64,000 nucleotides of DNA from CAYJBH01 sp964368815 (GTDB taxonomy: Bacteria > Bacillota > Clostridia > Oscillospirales > Ruminococcaceae). Below, one piece after another: positions 33,116-42,054 of the stretch. The stretch is taken from contig CAYJDA010000006.1 in NCBI GenBank assembly GCA_964368815.1, positions 37,209 through 101,208 of the forward strand, written 5' to 3'. The notes beneath the pieces are model-generated. The model was not told where the DNA came from. It was given only the letters and a program-made list of their open reading frames with translations, and searched no databases. Position 1 is the stretch's first letter, and each line of letters opens with the position of its first letter. The translations under genes were made by a program, and so were the position numbers.

Positions 33116-34189
33116 TTGGTTCAAAAGCTATTAATAGCGATTTTTGCCTCGGGCTTTATCCTTGTTGCTCTTTTTTTTCTTGTTCCAAAGGAGGAACTAC
33201 CGCCCACCTTGGAGCTTCATGAACCGGAACCGAGAATTTTCGACACAGCCCTTGTTCAGAGGGGAGACCTTATAGAAATTCTTAGAATAAGATGCGAGTA
33301 CAGCTCAATTAGAGAGGAACAGCTTGCCTTTGATGCCTCGGGGCTTATGATAGAAAATATATACATTAATACAGGCGATGAAGTGCAAAAAGGCGATGTT
33401 CTGATGGAGCTTGAGATGGGAGAGCTGGATAACGAACTTGCGCTGTGTACTGAAACGTTGGAAAACCTTCAACTACAGCTGGAACAGACAAATGTTTTGA
33501 TGCAACAAGCATATTCCGCACATGAAGCATACCTTGCAACACTTTCTGATCAGCAGCTAAAAACAAGTATGACCGCCGCGGAGGTTGTTCTGCCCTACAC
33601 AGAGGAAATAAGACTGTTAAGCGATAAAATACATATTCAAAAACTTAGCAAGCAGGAGATAGAAACAGAGATAGAAAAGAGAAAACTGGTTGCTGGGTTT
33701 GACGGTGTTGTAAGCTATGTTAGAAGCGTTGAAAAAGGCTCGATTGTGCAACGGGGGGTTAACCATATAACAATTTCGGATAACGAGCAACCGGCATTTA
33801 TTAGCAGTAACGAGGATAAGGGTTTATTTGCTGAAGGCGATGAAGCCCAGCTGTTAATAGATGAAATATACTATACTGTAAAGGCTATATCCGCTGAAGA
33901 TGAAACATCACCGGAGGATCAACAAAAATATTTTTTCACAGTGGTGGACGAAGATGTTATTATTCCGGATGGCTCGTATGGACACATAGAGGTGGTGATA
34001 AAGGAGGCATATGATGTTCTTTATCTGCCAAAAGATGCAATAAAATTTTTAAACGGGCAAACAACCGTTTACTATCAAAATGAAAACGGGATTAGAGACT
34101 TTAAGTATGTAACCGTCGGAGAGCTTATAGATGGCTTTTACGAAATTAAGGATGGGGTTACACAGGGAGAACAGATTATTATAGGGTAA
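33116..34189 (+). CDS. HlyD/MacA-like adaptor, membrane-anchored (first of three)
   Basis: A 357-residue adaptor. One N-terminal membrane segment (LLIAIFASGFILVALFFL), then a lipoyl/barrel-sandwich half (about 65-105, with GDEVQKGDVLMELEM), a coiled-coil hairpin (about 105-185), the second lipoyl half (LVAGFDGVVSYVRSVEKGSIV), and beta-barrel and membrane-proximal domains. TTG start with gggga 7 bases upstream. First gene of a six-gene exporter operon, ending 6 bases before the second adaptor. In Gram-positives such proteins assist MacB-type ABC exporters of peptides or antimicrobials. Confidence 0.85.
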   Translation: MVQKLLIAIFASGFILVALFFLVPKEELPPTLELHEPEPRIFDTALVQRGDLIEILRIRCEYSSIREEQLAFDASGLMIENIYINTGDEVQKGDVLMELEMGELDNELALCTETLENLQLQLEQTNVLMQQAYSAHEAYLATLSDQQLKTSMTAAEVVLPYTEEIRLLSDKIHIQKLSKQEIETEIEKRKLVAGFDGVVSYVRSVEKGSIVQRGVNHITISDNEQPAFISSNEDKGLFAEGDEAQLLIDEIYYTVKAISAEDETSPEDQQKYFFTVVDEDVIIPDGSYGHIEVVIKEAYDVLYLPKDAIKFLNGQTTVYYQNENGIRDFKYVTVGELIDGFYEIKDGVTQGEQIIIG

Positions 34190-34195
34190 GGGTAG

Positions 34196-35461
34196 ATGAT
34201 TCGCAAATTTATTGCAATAACAACCTGCATAATGTGTGTTTCGCAACTCCTCGGCTGTAGCTCGACGGAGGTGCCGCAGCTGCTTACTCCGGTTGGAATG
34301 GGACATGATACAACCCTTGTTACACGGGATACCGTTTCGATACGTCAAAGCTACCAATCCTCAGTTGTTCCGTATGTTGAAAACCTTTATTTTGAAAGCG
34401 AAGGCATAATTAAAAATAGATATGTTAGCCTTGGAGATGAGGTTAAACAGGGTGATATCCTACTTGAGCTCGACATTGATGAAGTAGCACAACAGATAGA
34501 AAGCCTTGAAAAAGAAATTACATATAACAATACAGTTAATCAGCTCACTATTCGCAGATTGGAGCTGGATGTTAGCATTGCAAACATTGAGCATGATAAG
34601 CTTATAAGAATAAATGCAGAGGCAGCCGCCGCAGCTGCAGCAGAGGCCGCCGCAGCCGCAAGTGCAGCAGCTGCAGCAAGCTCGTCTGCCGCCGCTGCAA
34701 GTTCGTCCTCCTTGGTTACGGCTTCGTCAGCCGTTAGTTCGTCATCTCAGAGTTCGAGTTCATCTCAGCCTGTAGTAGTAACGCCGCCGATTTCGGATAC
34801 CGAACTTGTGTTGGCGCAGTCCAGAATAAATGTGGCAGCAACAGCCTTGGCACAGGAAGTTGAATCTCAGGCGTTGCAGACGAAACAGCTCAACGAAAGG
34901 CTTGCAAACCTAAAAGCCTCCATGGTAGTTCCTACAATAACTGCTCCGTTTGACGGGGAGGTTGTTTATGTAAGGCAATATATACCGGGGGATGCCGTGG
35001 AGCCATACACAAACATTGTGTCGATAGCGGATAACGAGAGGTTATCCCTTGTTGGCGAATTTATTAGTAGCGTAGCCCTTACCGGAGCACAGAAGATTAG
35101 TGCTTCGATAGATGGAAAAGAATACGAAATAGAATATGTTCCTATACCTAACGACGAGCTATTAGCATTGCAGCTTGCCGAAAGAGAGGTGTTTACCTAT
35201 TTTAACTTCACAGAGCAACCCGCTGAGCTTAAGATAGGGCAGTTTGCTATAATAGAAGTATACTCCGACATAGCGCAAAATGTGTTAACCGTGCCTCCAA
35301 ATGCGGTAAACAGAAATTCCGCTACAGGGGAATATGTTTTTATAGTTGAAGAGGATGGAAGGCTAACAACCAAGCCGATTACCATCGGAATAGAAAATGA
35401 CATTAAGGTAGAGGTAGTAAGCGGGTTAGAAGAGGGTGAGGCTGTTTATGTTCAAAGATAA
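34196..35461 (+). CDS. HlyD/MacA-like adaptor lipoprotein with Ala/Ser linker (second of three)
   Basis: A 421-residue adaptor with a lipoprotein signal (SQLLGC, Cys at residue 21). The lipoyl halves (GDEVKQGDILLELDI and ITAPFDGEVVYVRQYIPGD) flank a helical region whose centre, residues 141-193, is almost only Ala, Glu and then Ser/Gln. Beyond lie beta-barrel and membrane-proximal domains ending at EGEAVYVQR. The 3' end overlaps the third adaptor by 26 bases (14 if that gene starts at its second ATG). It probably forms a mixed or alternative adaptor assembly with the neighbours. Confidence 0.85.
   Translation: MIRKFIAITTCIMCVSQLLGCSSTEVPQLLTPVGMGHDTTLVTRDTVSIRQSYQSSVVPYVENLYFESEGIIKNRYVSLGDEVKQGDILLELDIDEVAQQIESLEKEITYNNTVNQLTIRRLELDVSIANIEHDKLIRINAEAAAAAAAEAAAAASAAAAASSSAAAASSSSLVTASSAVSSSSQSSSSSQPVVVTPPISDTELVLAQSRINVAATALAQEVESQALQTKQLNERLANLKASMVVPTITAPFDGEVVYVRQYIPGDAVEPYTNIVSIADNERLSLVGEFISSVALTGAQKISASIDGKEYEIEYVPIPNDELLALQLAEREVFTYFNFTEQPAELKIGQFAIIEVYSDIAQNVLTVPPNAVNRNSATGEYVFIVEEDGRLTTKPITIGIENDIKVEVVSGLEEGEAVYVQR
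34616..34774 (+). repeat. GC-rich Ala/Ser low-complexity tract inside the second adaptor
   Basis: About 53 codons of mostly GCN and TCN/AGY. It encodes a poly-Ala/Glu helix turning into a poly-Ser stretch where other adaptors have coiled-coil heptads. Such tracts are prone to length change. Confidence 0.8.
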
Positions 35462-36563
35462 ATTAGCCTTGTTAATAACGGTTATAGCCATGCCGATACT
35501 CTTTAGTTCATGCAACGAAAAAGAGGTGGCTATAAACGAGGAACTGTTTGTTCCAACTGAACACAGCTTTAAAACCGTAACCCTTGAAGTAGGCGATTAC
35601 ATAGAAGAAAATACATCGCAGGCAGAAATAGTTTTCGCCAATGATAACGAGCTTTTTTATAGCGGCAACGCATTCTTTTTAGAAAGCTATGTTGACTTTG
35701 AAGATATAGTTAGTAAAGGCGATAAAATAGCCGCTTTTTATACCGAGAACAGCGTTGTTCCGCTTGAGGAAAAACTACTTGAACAAAAAAGATTACAGGA
35801 TAGCCTGAGCACTATAACCCAGGGGTATAATACACAGCTAAGGCTAAATGAGGAAATACTGAGTAACCTTGTTGCAGGAACGCAGGACCATACGATACAC
35901 GCCCTTAATATGGAGAAGAGCCGTATCAGCTATGAGCAGGAAATTTATGTAACTCAAAACAGGATAGGGGTTCTTACCGAGGAGATTGCCGAGCTACGCG
36001 AGGAGATGGATATCCAATACATATTCGCGCCATACGACGGGATGATATCATATATCAGGCGGCTGGAAGAGGGCGACGCGGTAGACCCCACTTTATCTAT
36101 TGTTAACTTGATGGATATTGAAAACATGTTACTGAGGCTAAAAAACCCAAAAGGGTTTCGTTATGGAGATACCGTAGATGTAACGATAAAATATAGCAAA
36201 GAGGAACTTTTTTTAACGGGAAAGGTTATATCTTCACCGATAATTCTACCGCAGGAATACCGAGAAGAAGCCTACTATGTAGCGGTAGACTTTTCCGGAG
36301 CAACAGATAATTTCATTGAGGACTTTATTAATATATATAAAACCTTTAATGTAAATGCGGAGGTTACAACAGTATCTGAGTATGTTCCGAATACGCTGTT
36401 ATTAGATAGAGCCCTTGTAACAAAGGAGGACGATAAACAGTATGTTAATATCTTAGAGGATGGCGTGGTTAAAAAAAGATACTTTACATCAATTTACAAC
36501 AATTCGGAGTATTATGCGGTTGTTGATGGGCTTAGTGCCGGTCAGGAAATATTAATAGAATAG
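35436..36563 (+). CDS. HlyD/MacA-like adaptor lipoprotein (third of three)
   Basis: A 375-residue adaptor with a lipoprotein signal (MPILFSSC). Lipoyl-like halves (YVDFEDIVSKGDKIAAFY and FAPYDGMISYIRRLEEGDAV) flank a helical hairpin (about 110-185). More divergent than the first two. The start may be the ATG at 35436 or the one at 35448 (MFKDKLALL). Ends 11 bases before the permease gene. Confidence 0.8.
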   Translation: MRLFMFKDKLALLITVIAMPILFSSCNEKEVAINEELFVPTEHSFKTVTLEVGDYIEENTSQAEIVFANDNELFYSGNAFFLESYVDFEDIVSKGDKIAAFYTENSVVPLEEKLLEQKRLQDSLSTITQGYNTQLRLNEEILSNLVAGTQDHTIHALNMEKSRISYEQEIYVTQNRIGVLTEEIAELREEMDIQYIFAPYDGMISYIRRLEEGDAVDPTLSIVNLMDIENMLLRLKNPKGFRYGDTVDVTIKYSKEELFLTGKVISSPIILPQEYREEAYYVAVDFSGATDNFIEDFINIYKTFNVNAEVTTVSEYVPNTLLLDRALVTKEDDKQYVNILEDGVVKKRYFTSIYNNSEYYAVVDGLSAGQEILIE

Positions 36564-36574
36564 GGAATATTGAT

Positions 36575-39406
36575 TTGTTTGGTTTTGTATTACAAAAACT
36601 GAGAAGTAAAAAATGGATGATTATTAGCTTGTTGATAGGAAATATCCTGTTAACGAGCATAATCGGTGCTGCTCGGATATATACAGATGCAGTTTTGCAA
36701 CGAACAATCAATTCGAATTTTAGCAACTATATTACAGAAAATAACAAGCATCCCGGAAATGTTATTATAGAAGCGGAAATAGAAAAGGATGAACCTATAC
36801 CGGATGAATATTCGTTGTTTTTCGATTCATCATCAAATGAGCTTGAAACGCAGTTAGGCTTGCCGGTTCTCGACAGGATTACCGAAAAATTTCTTGTTGG
36901 AGTGCCGCTGATAATTGATGATGAAGATGAGCAGGGTGAGGTTCAAAGCACCCAAGTTAAGGTTGGATATCTTAGCGGGATTGAGGAAAATATTGATATA
37001 GTTCACGGTGAAATGTATGGCTCTGAGCTGGAAGCTGATGGCTCGATAGGGGTTATTATTAGCGAAACGACGCTGATAAATAAAAATCTCTTTATCGGGG
37101 AGCGATATGATTTTAAACGCTTAGCAGATACCGAAAACAACATTCTTTCCATAACCATTAAAGGCGTTTTTGATAGCAGTGAGGGCTCGGATAGTTACTG
37201 GACAACGCCTCCCGCTAACTACCGAGATAACATATTTATGGATGAAGAATTGTTCGAGAATATGTTTATTAAGGTTGAGGAGCCTGCCAACACATATACT
37301 ATATCCGAGGTGATACAGCTCGACTATACCGCAGTTAAAACTAACGATGTAGAGCGGCTTTTATCGGTGAGCGAGAATTATTTACATATAGCCGAAAATG
37401 TTCGAATGGATTTTACTGCGAACTATTTCGATATTCTTACAACCCACATAGATGAGACAAATCGTTTAAATGTTACGGTGCTGGTGTTACAGCTGCCGAT
37501 TTGCGTTCTGCTTGCAGTTTTCATCTTTATGGTGTCGAGGCAGATGATAGAAAACGAGCTTACCGAAATTGCGGTATTTAAAAGTAGAGGCGCGAGCAAA
37601 AGGCAGATACTTAGTATATATCTTATGCAATCGGTACTCATTAGCTTTGCCGGACTTGTTATAGGAACTCCGCTTAGCTATTTAATATGTCAGGTGTTAG
37701 GGTCCTCTAATGCCTTTTTAGAGTTTGTAAACAGGGCGGCTCTGCCTATCAGCTTTAACGTTCAGGCATTAGTTTTTTCCTTAATTGCTGTAGTTTTTTC
37801 TATCATTACAATGGTTATTCCTGCAGTAAAACATGCCGATGTAGGAATTGTTATGGCAAAGCAAAAAAAACAGCAACGGTTTAAACTAAAATGGTGGGAA
37901 AAAATAGGGCTGGATGTAATTCTTATTGCCGTGTCATTATACGGGTGGTACAGCTTTAACGCACAAAGGGAAATTCTGGCACAACGAATGAGGGAAGGCG
38001 CAAGCTTAGATCCGTTAATGTTTTTTAGCTCATCGATATTTATTATCGGTGTTGCACTGCTTGCAATGAGAGTTTTTACCCCGTTGATGAAACTTATATT
38101 CTTTATCGGGAGAAAAAAATGGTCCCCATCTGTTTACCTATCGTTAAAACGGGTAATCAATACCGATGATAACCGCGGCTTTATAATGATGTTTTTAATT
38201 ATGACCATATCGCTCGGGCTTTTTAACTCCATCTGCGCAAGGACGATAAACAGCAACGAGGAAAACAGAATTATATACGAAAATGGTGCCGACATTGTTA
38301 TTAAAGAGGTGTGGAATAGCAATGAGGCCGCATTGGCATACAGCTCGGAGTCGTTTGCCGAGGAGGATATCTTTTATACCGAACCGGACTATGCGAAGTT
38401 TAGTGATATTGAAGGAATTGAAAGCCATACCAAGGTTTTGGTAATGGAGGATGTTGAGGTTTCCGGCGTTAAAGGCGACTTCGAAAATACAATCTTAATG
38501 GGAATACATACCAAGGAATTTGGAGAAACAGCAACCTTTTCGGATGGACTTTTAGATTTTCATTGGTATGAATATCTAAACGCAATATCACAAAATCCAC
38601 AGGCGATACTTATGTCGCAGAATGCTGCCGACGAGTTTGGGTTTGAGGTTGGAGATGCGATATACTACAGAGACTCTGAGGGAGAAAACAGAGCGAGGGG
38701 CATTATATATGCATTTATTGATTATTGGCCAACCTATAACAGCACCGAAATATCAATAGGCGACGATGGAACAACGCAGGAGAGCAACCAATACCTAATT
38801 GTGGGACATCTTTCATACAGCCAATCTGTATTTACCAATACACCATATGAGGTGTGGATAAATATGCAGGACGATTCGCTGCCGGTATACGACTTTGTTC
38901 AGGAAAACGAATTAGAACTGGTTACCTTTACAGACACCTCTGCCGATATTACCGCACAGAAAAATCAACCTATTTTTCAGGGCACAAATGGCCTTTTTAC
39001 CGTGGGCTTCATTATGATTTTACTGCAGTGTGCCGTTGGGTTTTTAATATTTTGGATTCTTTCTATAATACGCCGTCAGCTCCAATTTGGTATATATAGG
39101 GCGATGGGAATGTCTATGCGTGAAATAGTAACAATGCTGGTTTGTGAGCAAATTTTTATTTCGGGTTATTCGGTGGCAATAGGAACTGCTATAGGTTTTG
39201 TTGTTTCGTCGTTATTCGTTCCGTTGATAGAGATTAGCTATGCACCGGCAGAGCAACCTATTCCGCTTGAGTTAATTATTAGTGCCGCTGATAACCTGAG
39301 GATTTTTGCAGTAATCGGTATCATGATCTTGCTGTGCCTCATAGTACTCTCGAACATGATTTCAAGGCTAAAGATAGCACAGGCGTTAAAGTTAGGAGAA
39401 GATTAG
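36575..39406 (+). CDS. Large FtsX/MacB-type ABC exporter permease
   Basis: A 943-residue permease, about twice the length of single MacB permeases. It has an N-terminal membrane segment (about 15-35), a MacB-like extracytoplasmic domain to about 300, a first FtsX domain (about 305-430, with VSRQMIENELTEIAVFKSRG and ASKRQILSIYLMQSVLISF), further segments and a second extracytoplasmic domain (about 540-800), and a C-terminal FtsX domain (IRRQLQFGIYRAMGMSMREI). TTG start. The next gene begins at the base after its stop. It should work with one or both ATPases downstream and the three adaptors upstream. Substrate unknown. Confidence 0.88.
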   Translation: MFGFVLQKLRSKKWMIISLLIGNILLTSIIGAARIYTDAVLQRTINSNFSNYITENNKHPGNVIIEAEIEKDEPIPDEYSLFFDSSSNELETQLGLPVLDRITEKFLVGVPLIIDDEDEQGEVQSTQVKVGYLSGIEENIDIVHGEMYGSELEADGSIGVIISETTLINKNLFIGERYDFKRLADTENNILSITIKGVFDSSEGSDSYWTTPPANYRDNIFMDEELFENMFIKVEEPANTYTISEVIQLDYTAVKTNDVERLLSVSENYLHIAENVRMDFTANYFDILTTHIDETNRLNVTVLVLQLPICVLLAVFIFMVSRQMIENELTEIAVFKSRGASKRQILSIYLMQSVLISFAGLVIGTPLSYLICQVLGSSNAFLEFVNRAALPISFNVQALVFSLIAVVFSIITMVIPAVKHADVGIVMAKQKKQQRFKLKWWEKIGLDVILIAVSLYGWYSFNAQREILAQRMREGASLDPLMFFSSSIFIIGVALLAMRVFTPLMKLIFFIGRKKWSPSVYLSLKRVINTDDNRGFIMMFLIMTISLGLFNSICARTINSNEENRIIYENGADIVIKEVWNSNEAALAYSSESFAEEDIFYTEPDYAKFSDIEGIESHTKVLVMEDVEVSGVKGDFENTILMGIHTKEFGETATFSDGLLDFHWYEYLNAISQNPQAILMSQNAADEFGFEVGDAIYYRDSEGENRARGIIYAFIDYWPTYNSTEISIGDDGTTQESNQYLIVGHLSYSQSVFTNTPYEVWINMQDDSLPVYDFVQENELELVTFTDTSADITAQKNQPIFQGTNGLFTVGFIMILLQCAVGFLIFWILSIIRRQLQFGIYRAMGMSMREIVTMLVCEQIFISGYSVAIGTAIGFVVSSLFVPLIEISYAPAEQPIPLELIISAADNLRIFAVIGIMILLCLIVLSNMISRLKIAQALKLGED

Positions 39407-40087
39407 GTGGAAAATATTATAACTACTCAAAATTTAACAAGAGTTTTCACCCTGTCAGACAACAGCGATTTTACTGCGCTTAACAACGTTACTATAGAGA
39501 TTCCTAAGGGCAGACTAACGATATTGAAGGGTCGTTCCGGTTCCGGAAAAACTACGCTTATGAACATTCTCGGCGCTCTTGATGAACAGAGTGATGGAAA
39601 GGTGTTTTTCGATAATATAGATTTATCCGAGCTGAGCGAAGATGCTCGTAGTAAATTTAGAAGGGAAAATGTAGGGTTTGTTTTTCAATCGGTAGCGTTA
39701 ATCCCTATCATGAATGCATACGAAAATGTTGAGTTTGCACTCAGGCTTGCAGCCTATAAAGGCGACATGAAAAAAAGAGCGGTGGAGTGTTTGCATCTCG
39801 TTGGGTTGGAGGCAAGGATGAATCATATGCCGCAACAACTCTCCGGCGGTGAGCAACAACGTGTTGCAATTGCAAGGGCGATTGCACATATGCCCAAGGT
39901 AGTGTTTGCCGATGAGCCTACAGCAGAGCTGGATACGGCAACAGGTTTAAGGGTTATAAAAATGTTTAAGGAGCTATCCCAAAATCAGGAGGTAACCATA
40001 GTGATGACAACTCATGATATGGGACTTATAGATCTTGGAGACAGAGTTTTTGAGCTGGAAGACGGAAGGATAAAAGATGAGCGATAG
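39407..40087 (+). CDS. ABC exporter ATPase, MacB/LolD type (first)
   Basis: A 226-residue ATPase with Walker A (GRSGSGKTT), Q-loop (FVFQSVALIPIMNAYENV), signature (LSGGEQQRVAIARA), Walker B (VVFADEPTAELD) and H-loop (TTHD). GTG start immediately after the permease stop. Overlaps the second ATPase gene by 11 bases. The two ATPases may form a heterodimer or serve as alternatives. Confidence 0.92.
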   Translation: MENIITTQNLTRVFTLSDNSDFTALNNVTIEIPKGRLTILKGRSGSGKTTLMNILGALDEQSDGKVFFDNIDLSELSEDARSKFRRENVGFVFQSVALIPIMNAYENVEFALRLAAYKGDMKKRAVECLHLVGLEARMNHMPQQLSGGEQQRVAIARAIAHMPKVVFADEPTAELDTATGLRVIKMFKELSQNQEVTIVMTTHDMGLIDLGDRVFELEDGRIKDER

Positions 40088-41000
40088 CGAAAAAAAAACT
40101 CCGATAATACACTGTGAAAACCTCGTAAAGATATACAAAACCTCCGACATAGAGGTTGTTGCCTTGCAGGGGCTGGAGCTTAGCATTGATAAAGGCGAGC
40201 TCATGGCGATAATAGGTAACAGTGGTAGCGGAAAATCCACCTTCCTTAATATGATAGGTGGGCTTGACCGACCTTCTGCAGGTAAACTTTTTGTTGATTC
40301 GATGGATCTTTTTAAGCTTAGCGAGGAAGAACTTGTTAACTATAAACGTTCTACCGTTGGCTTTGTTTGGCAAAATAACGCAAGAAATCTATTGCCCTAC
40401 CTCACGGCAATACAAAATGTTCAGCTTCCCATGTTTTTTGGAGGGGATGCCGAAAAGAAAAAACGTGCTTTAGAGCTACTTGAATTAATAGGTATGTCGC
40501 ATCGAAAAGAACATCGTCTCAATCAGCTTTCAGGTGGTGAACAGCAACGAATTGCAATTGCCATAGCGCTTGCAAACAAGCCGAAGATACTACTTGCAGA
40601 TGAGCCTACAGGGTCGGTGGATGCAAAAACTACCGACATGATTTTAGATATATTTAAAACCCTCAACGAGGAGTTCGGGCTAACCATAGTAATGGTGACG
40701 CACGACAGAAGCCTGTCAAAGCGGGTTAAAAGAGTGGTGGCGATACGAGACGGAAAAACCAGCAGTGAGTTTAGAGTTCGCCAAAGTTATGAGGGAAGTT
40801 TAGATGATATATCCTCGTTTGAGGATGAAAATATACATGAAGAGTTTGCCGTGCTCGACCGAGCGGGTAGGGTTCAAATCCCCACAGATATGCTTAGCTC
40901 TATAGGCATTAAGGGAAACAAGGTTAAAATTGAGGTTGTAGATGGAAGCATAATAATACAAAACCCGAGCCAACCGGATACGGATAATTCCGAAACATAA
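40077..41000 (+). CDS. ABC exporter ATPase with C-terminal AbrB-like domain (second)
   Basis: A 307-residue ATPase, about 80 residues longer than usual. Walker A GNSGSGKST (47-55), signature QLSGGEQQRIAIAIA and Walker B ILLADEPTGSVD are intact. The last ~50 residues (LDRAGRVQIPTDMLSSIGIK, then GNKVKIEVVDGSIIIQNP) look like an AbrB/SpoVT swapped-hairpin domain, normally DNA-binding or a dimerisation unit. This kind of tail occurs on some Firmicute ATPases of this class, role unproven. Last gene of the exporter operon; converges on the GNAT gene with only 5 bases between the stops. Confidence 0.88.
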   Translation: MSDSEKKTPIIHCENLVKIYKTSDIEVVALQGLELSIDKGELMAIIGNSGSGKSTFLNMIGGLDRPSAGKLFVDSMDLFKLSEEELVNYKRSTVGFVWQNNARNLLPYLTAIQNVQLPMFFGGDAEKKKRALELLELIGMSHRKEHRLNQLSGGEQQRIAIAIALANKPKILLADEPTGSVDAKTTDMILDIFKTLNEEFGLTIVMVTHDRSLSKRVKRVVAIRDGKTSSEFRVRQSYEGSLDDISSFEDENIHEEFAVLDRAGRVQIPTDMLSSIGIKGNKVKIEVVDGSIIIQNPSQPDTDNSET

Positions 41001-41005
41001 ATAAA

Positions 41006-41485
41006 TTATTTTGTTTTATTATTAGCTTGGTTTATTCGTTTCATAATTCTCTCGCCCGTTGGCTCCTTTAATATAGTTTTTTTAAAGCCCAGCTTTTCAT
41101 AAAGCCTAATTGCCGCATAATTGTTCTCATGAACCGACAAATATAACTTTTTGCAGCTATAATCCTCCTGCATTTTTTTTATTATTAACTTCATAGATTC
41201 CTTGCCATACCCTTTGCCTTGATAATTTTTATCGATCATAAATCTATCAAGCCATACCTGCGAAAAAAACATAAAGCCGGTTTTGCCATGCATAGCAAAG
41301 CCTATTAAGTTATTGTCTTCATAAATGCCGTAAAAGTTCCATTTCATATTGTATGCATCGCTTTTTGCATCGTTTAGGCAATGCAACGAAGTTTCTATAA
41401 AATGGCTTTGTTCATCGTTAACCGATAAGTTTGTTATTATATCCCATTTGTCTCTCGATATGGGTTTAATAGCTATTTTTTTCAT
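41006..41485 (-). CDS. GNAT family N-acetyltransferase
   Basis: A 159-residue single GNAT domain. The acetyl-CoA-binding motif is clear (MIDKNYQGKGYGKESMKLII), as is the C-terminal YEKLGFKKT motif. It resembles spermidine/aminoglycoside-type acetyltransferases, but the substrate cannot be assigned. Last gene of the MarR-MATE-GNAT-GNAT run. Confidence 0.88.
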   Translation of the reverse strand: MKKIAIKPISRDKWDIITNLSVNDEQSHFIETSLHCLNDAKSDAYNMKWNFYGIYEDNNLIGFAMHGKTGFMFFSQVWLDRFMIDKNYQGKGYGKESMKLIIKKMQEDYSCKKLYLSVHENNYAAIRLYEKLGFKKTILKEPTGERIMKRINQANNKTK

Positions 41486-41495
41486 TTTAATATTC

Positions 41496-42038
41496 CTAAT
41501 TTTTAAAGTTTTTTGATTGGAAAATTTTCATTGGAATTGACTTCATAAGTTTTTTTGCCTTTGCCGTGTTATACTCTTTATCTGTTGATAAAATATCAAC
41601 AAAAGGAGTTTTAAATCCTGCTTTAATACCCGTATGAACAAAGCCATTTCTCTCGTAAAACTCAAGTCGTTTCACTCTCTGCTCATAATTCAAGGCGTTT
41701 TTATCGTCCATTGTTTCAATAAAAAGTGTTATGGCCTTATTAGGGTGTTTATCAAATAAAACCTGCAACAATCTTGAACCGTAGCCCTTTGAATGAATTT
41801 GATCATTTACTGCAATGTAAAACACAAACAAAGTATCATCAGATTCTATTGTAAACAATATTCCAACGAATAAGTCATTATCATAATACACCTTAAAATC
41901 GTAATTCTTCTTTAAGGTTAAGAGCCTTATAAGCCACATAGGCATAAGTTCTTCCTTTGGGAAAACCCTTTTCATAAACGCACAAATTTCGTTATAGTTA
42001 GATAGATGTTTTGTTAAGTTTTTTTCTGTTAATCTCAT
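41496..42038 (-). CDS. GNAT family N-acetyltransferase
   Basis: About 180 residues. Motif A reads NDQIHSKGYGSRLLQVLF, with a C-terminal EFYERNGFVHTG segment. The ATG at 42038 (MRLTEKNLTKHL) is chosen because AAGGAG lies 8 bases upstream; the longer frame to 42104 overlaps the MATE gene. Follows the MATE gene and is probably co-expressed under MarR control. Confidence 0.85.
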   Translation of the reverse strand: MRLTEKNLTKHLSNYNEICAFMKRVFPKEELMPMWLIRLLTLKKNYDFKVYYDNDLFVGILFTIESDDTLFVFYIAVNDQIHSKGYGSRLLQVLFDKHPNKAITLFIETMDDKNALNYEQRVKRLEFYERNGFVHTGIKAGFKTPFVDILSTDKEYNTAKAKKLMKSIPMKIFQSKNFKN

Positions 42039-42054
42039 AATCTTCTCCTTGTTA

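Noticed and set aside
34616..34774. Tandem or CRISPR-like repeat
   Set aside because: Codon-level low complexity in a coding frame; no regular repeat unit with spacers.
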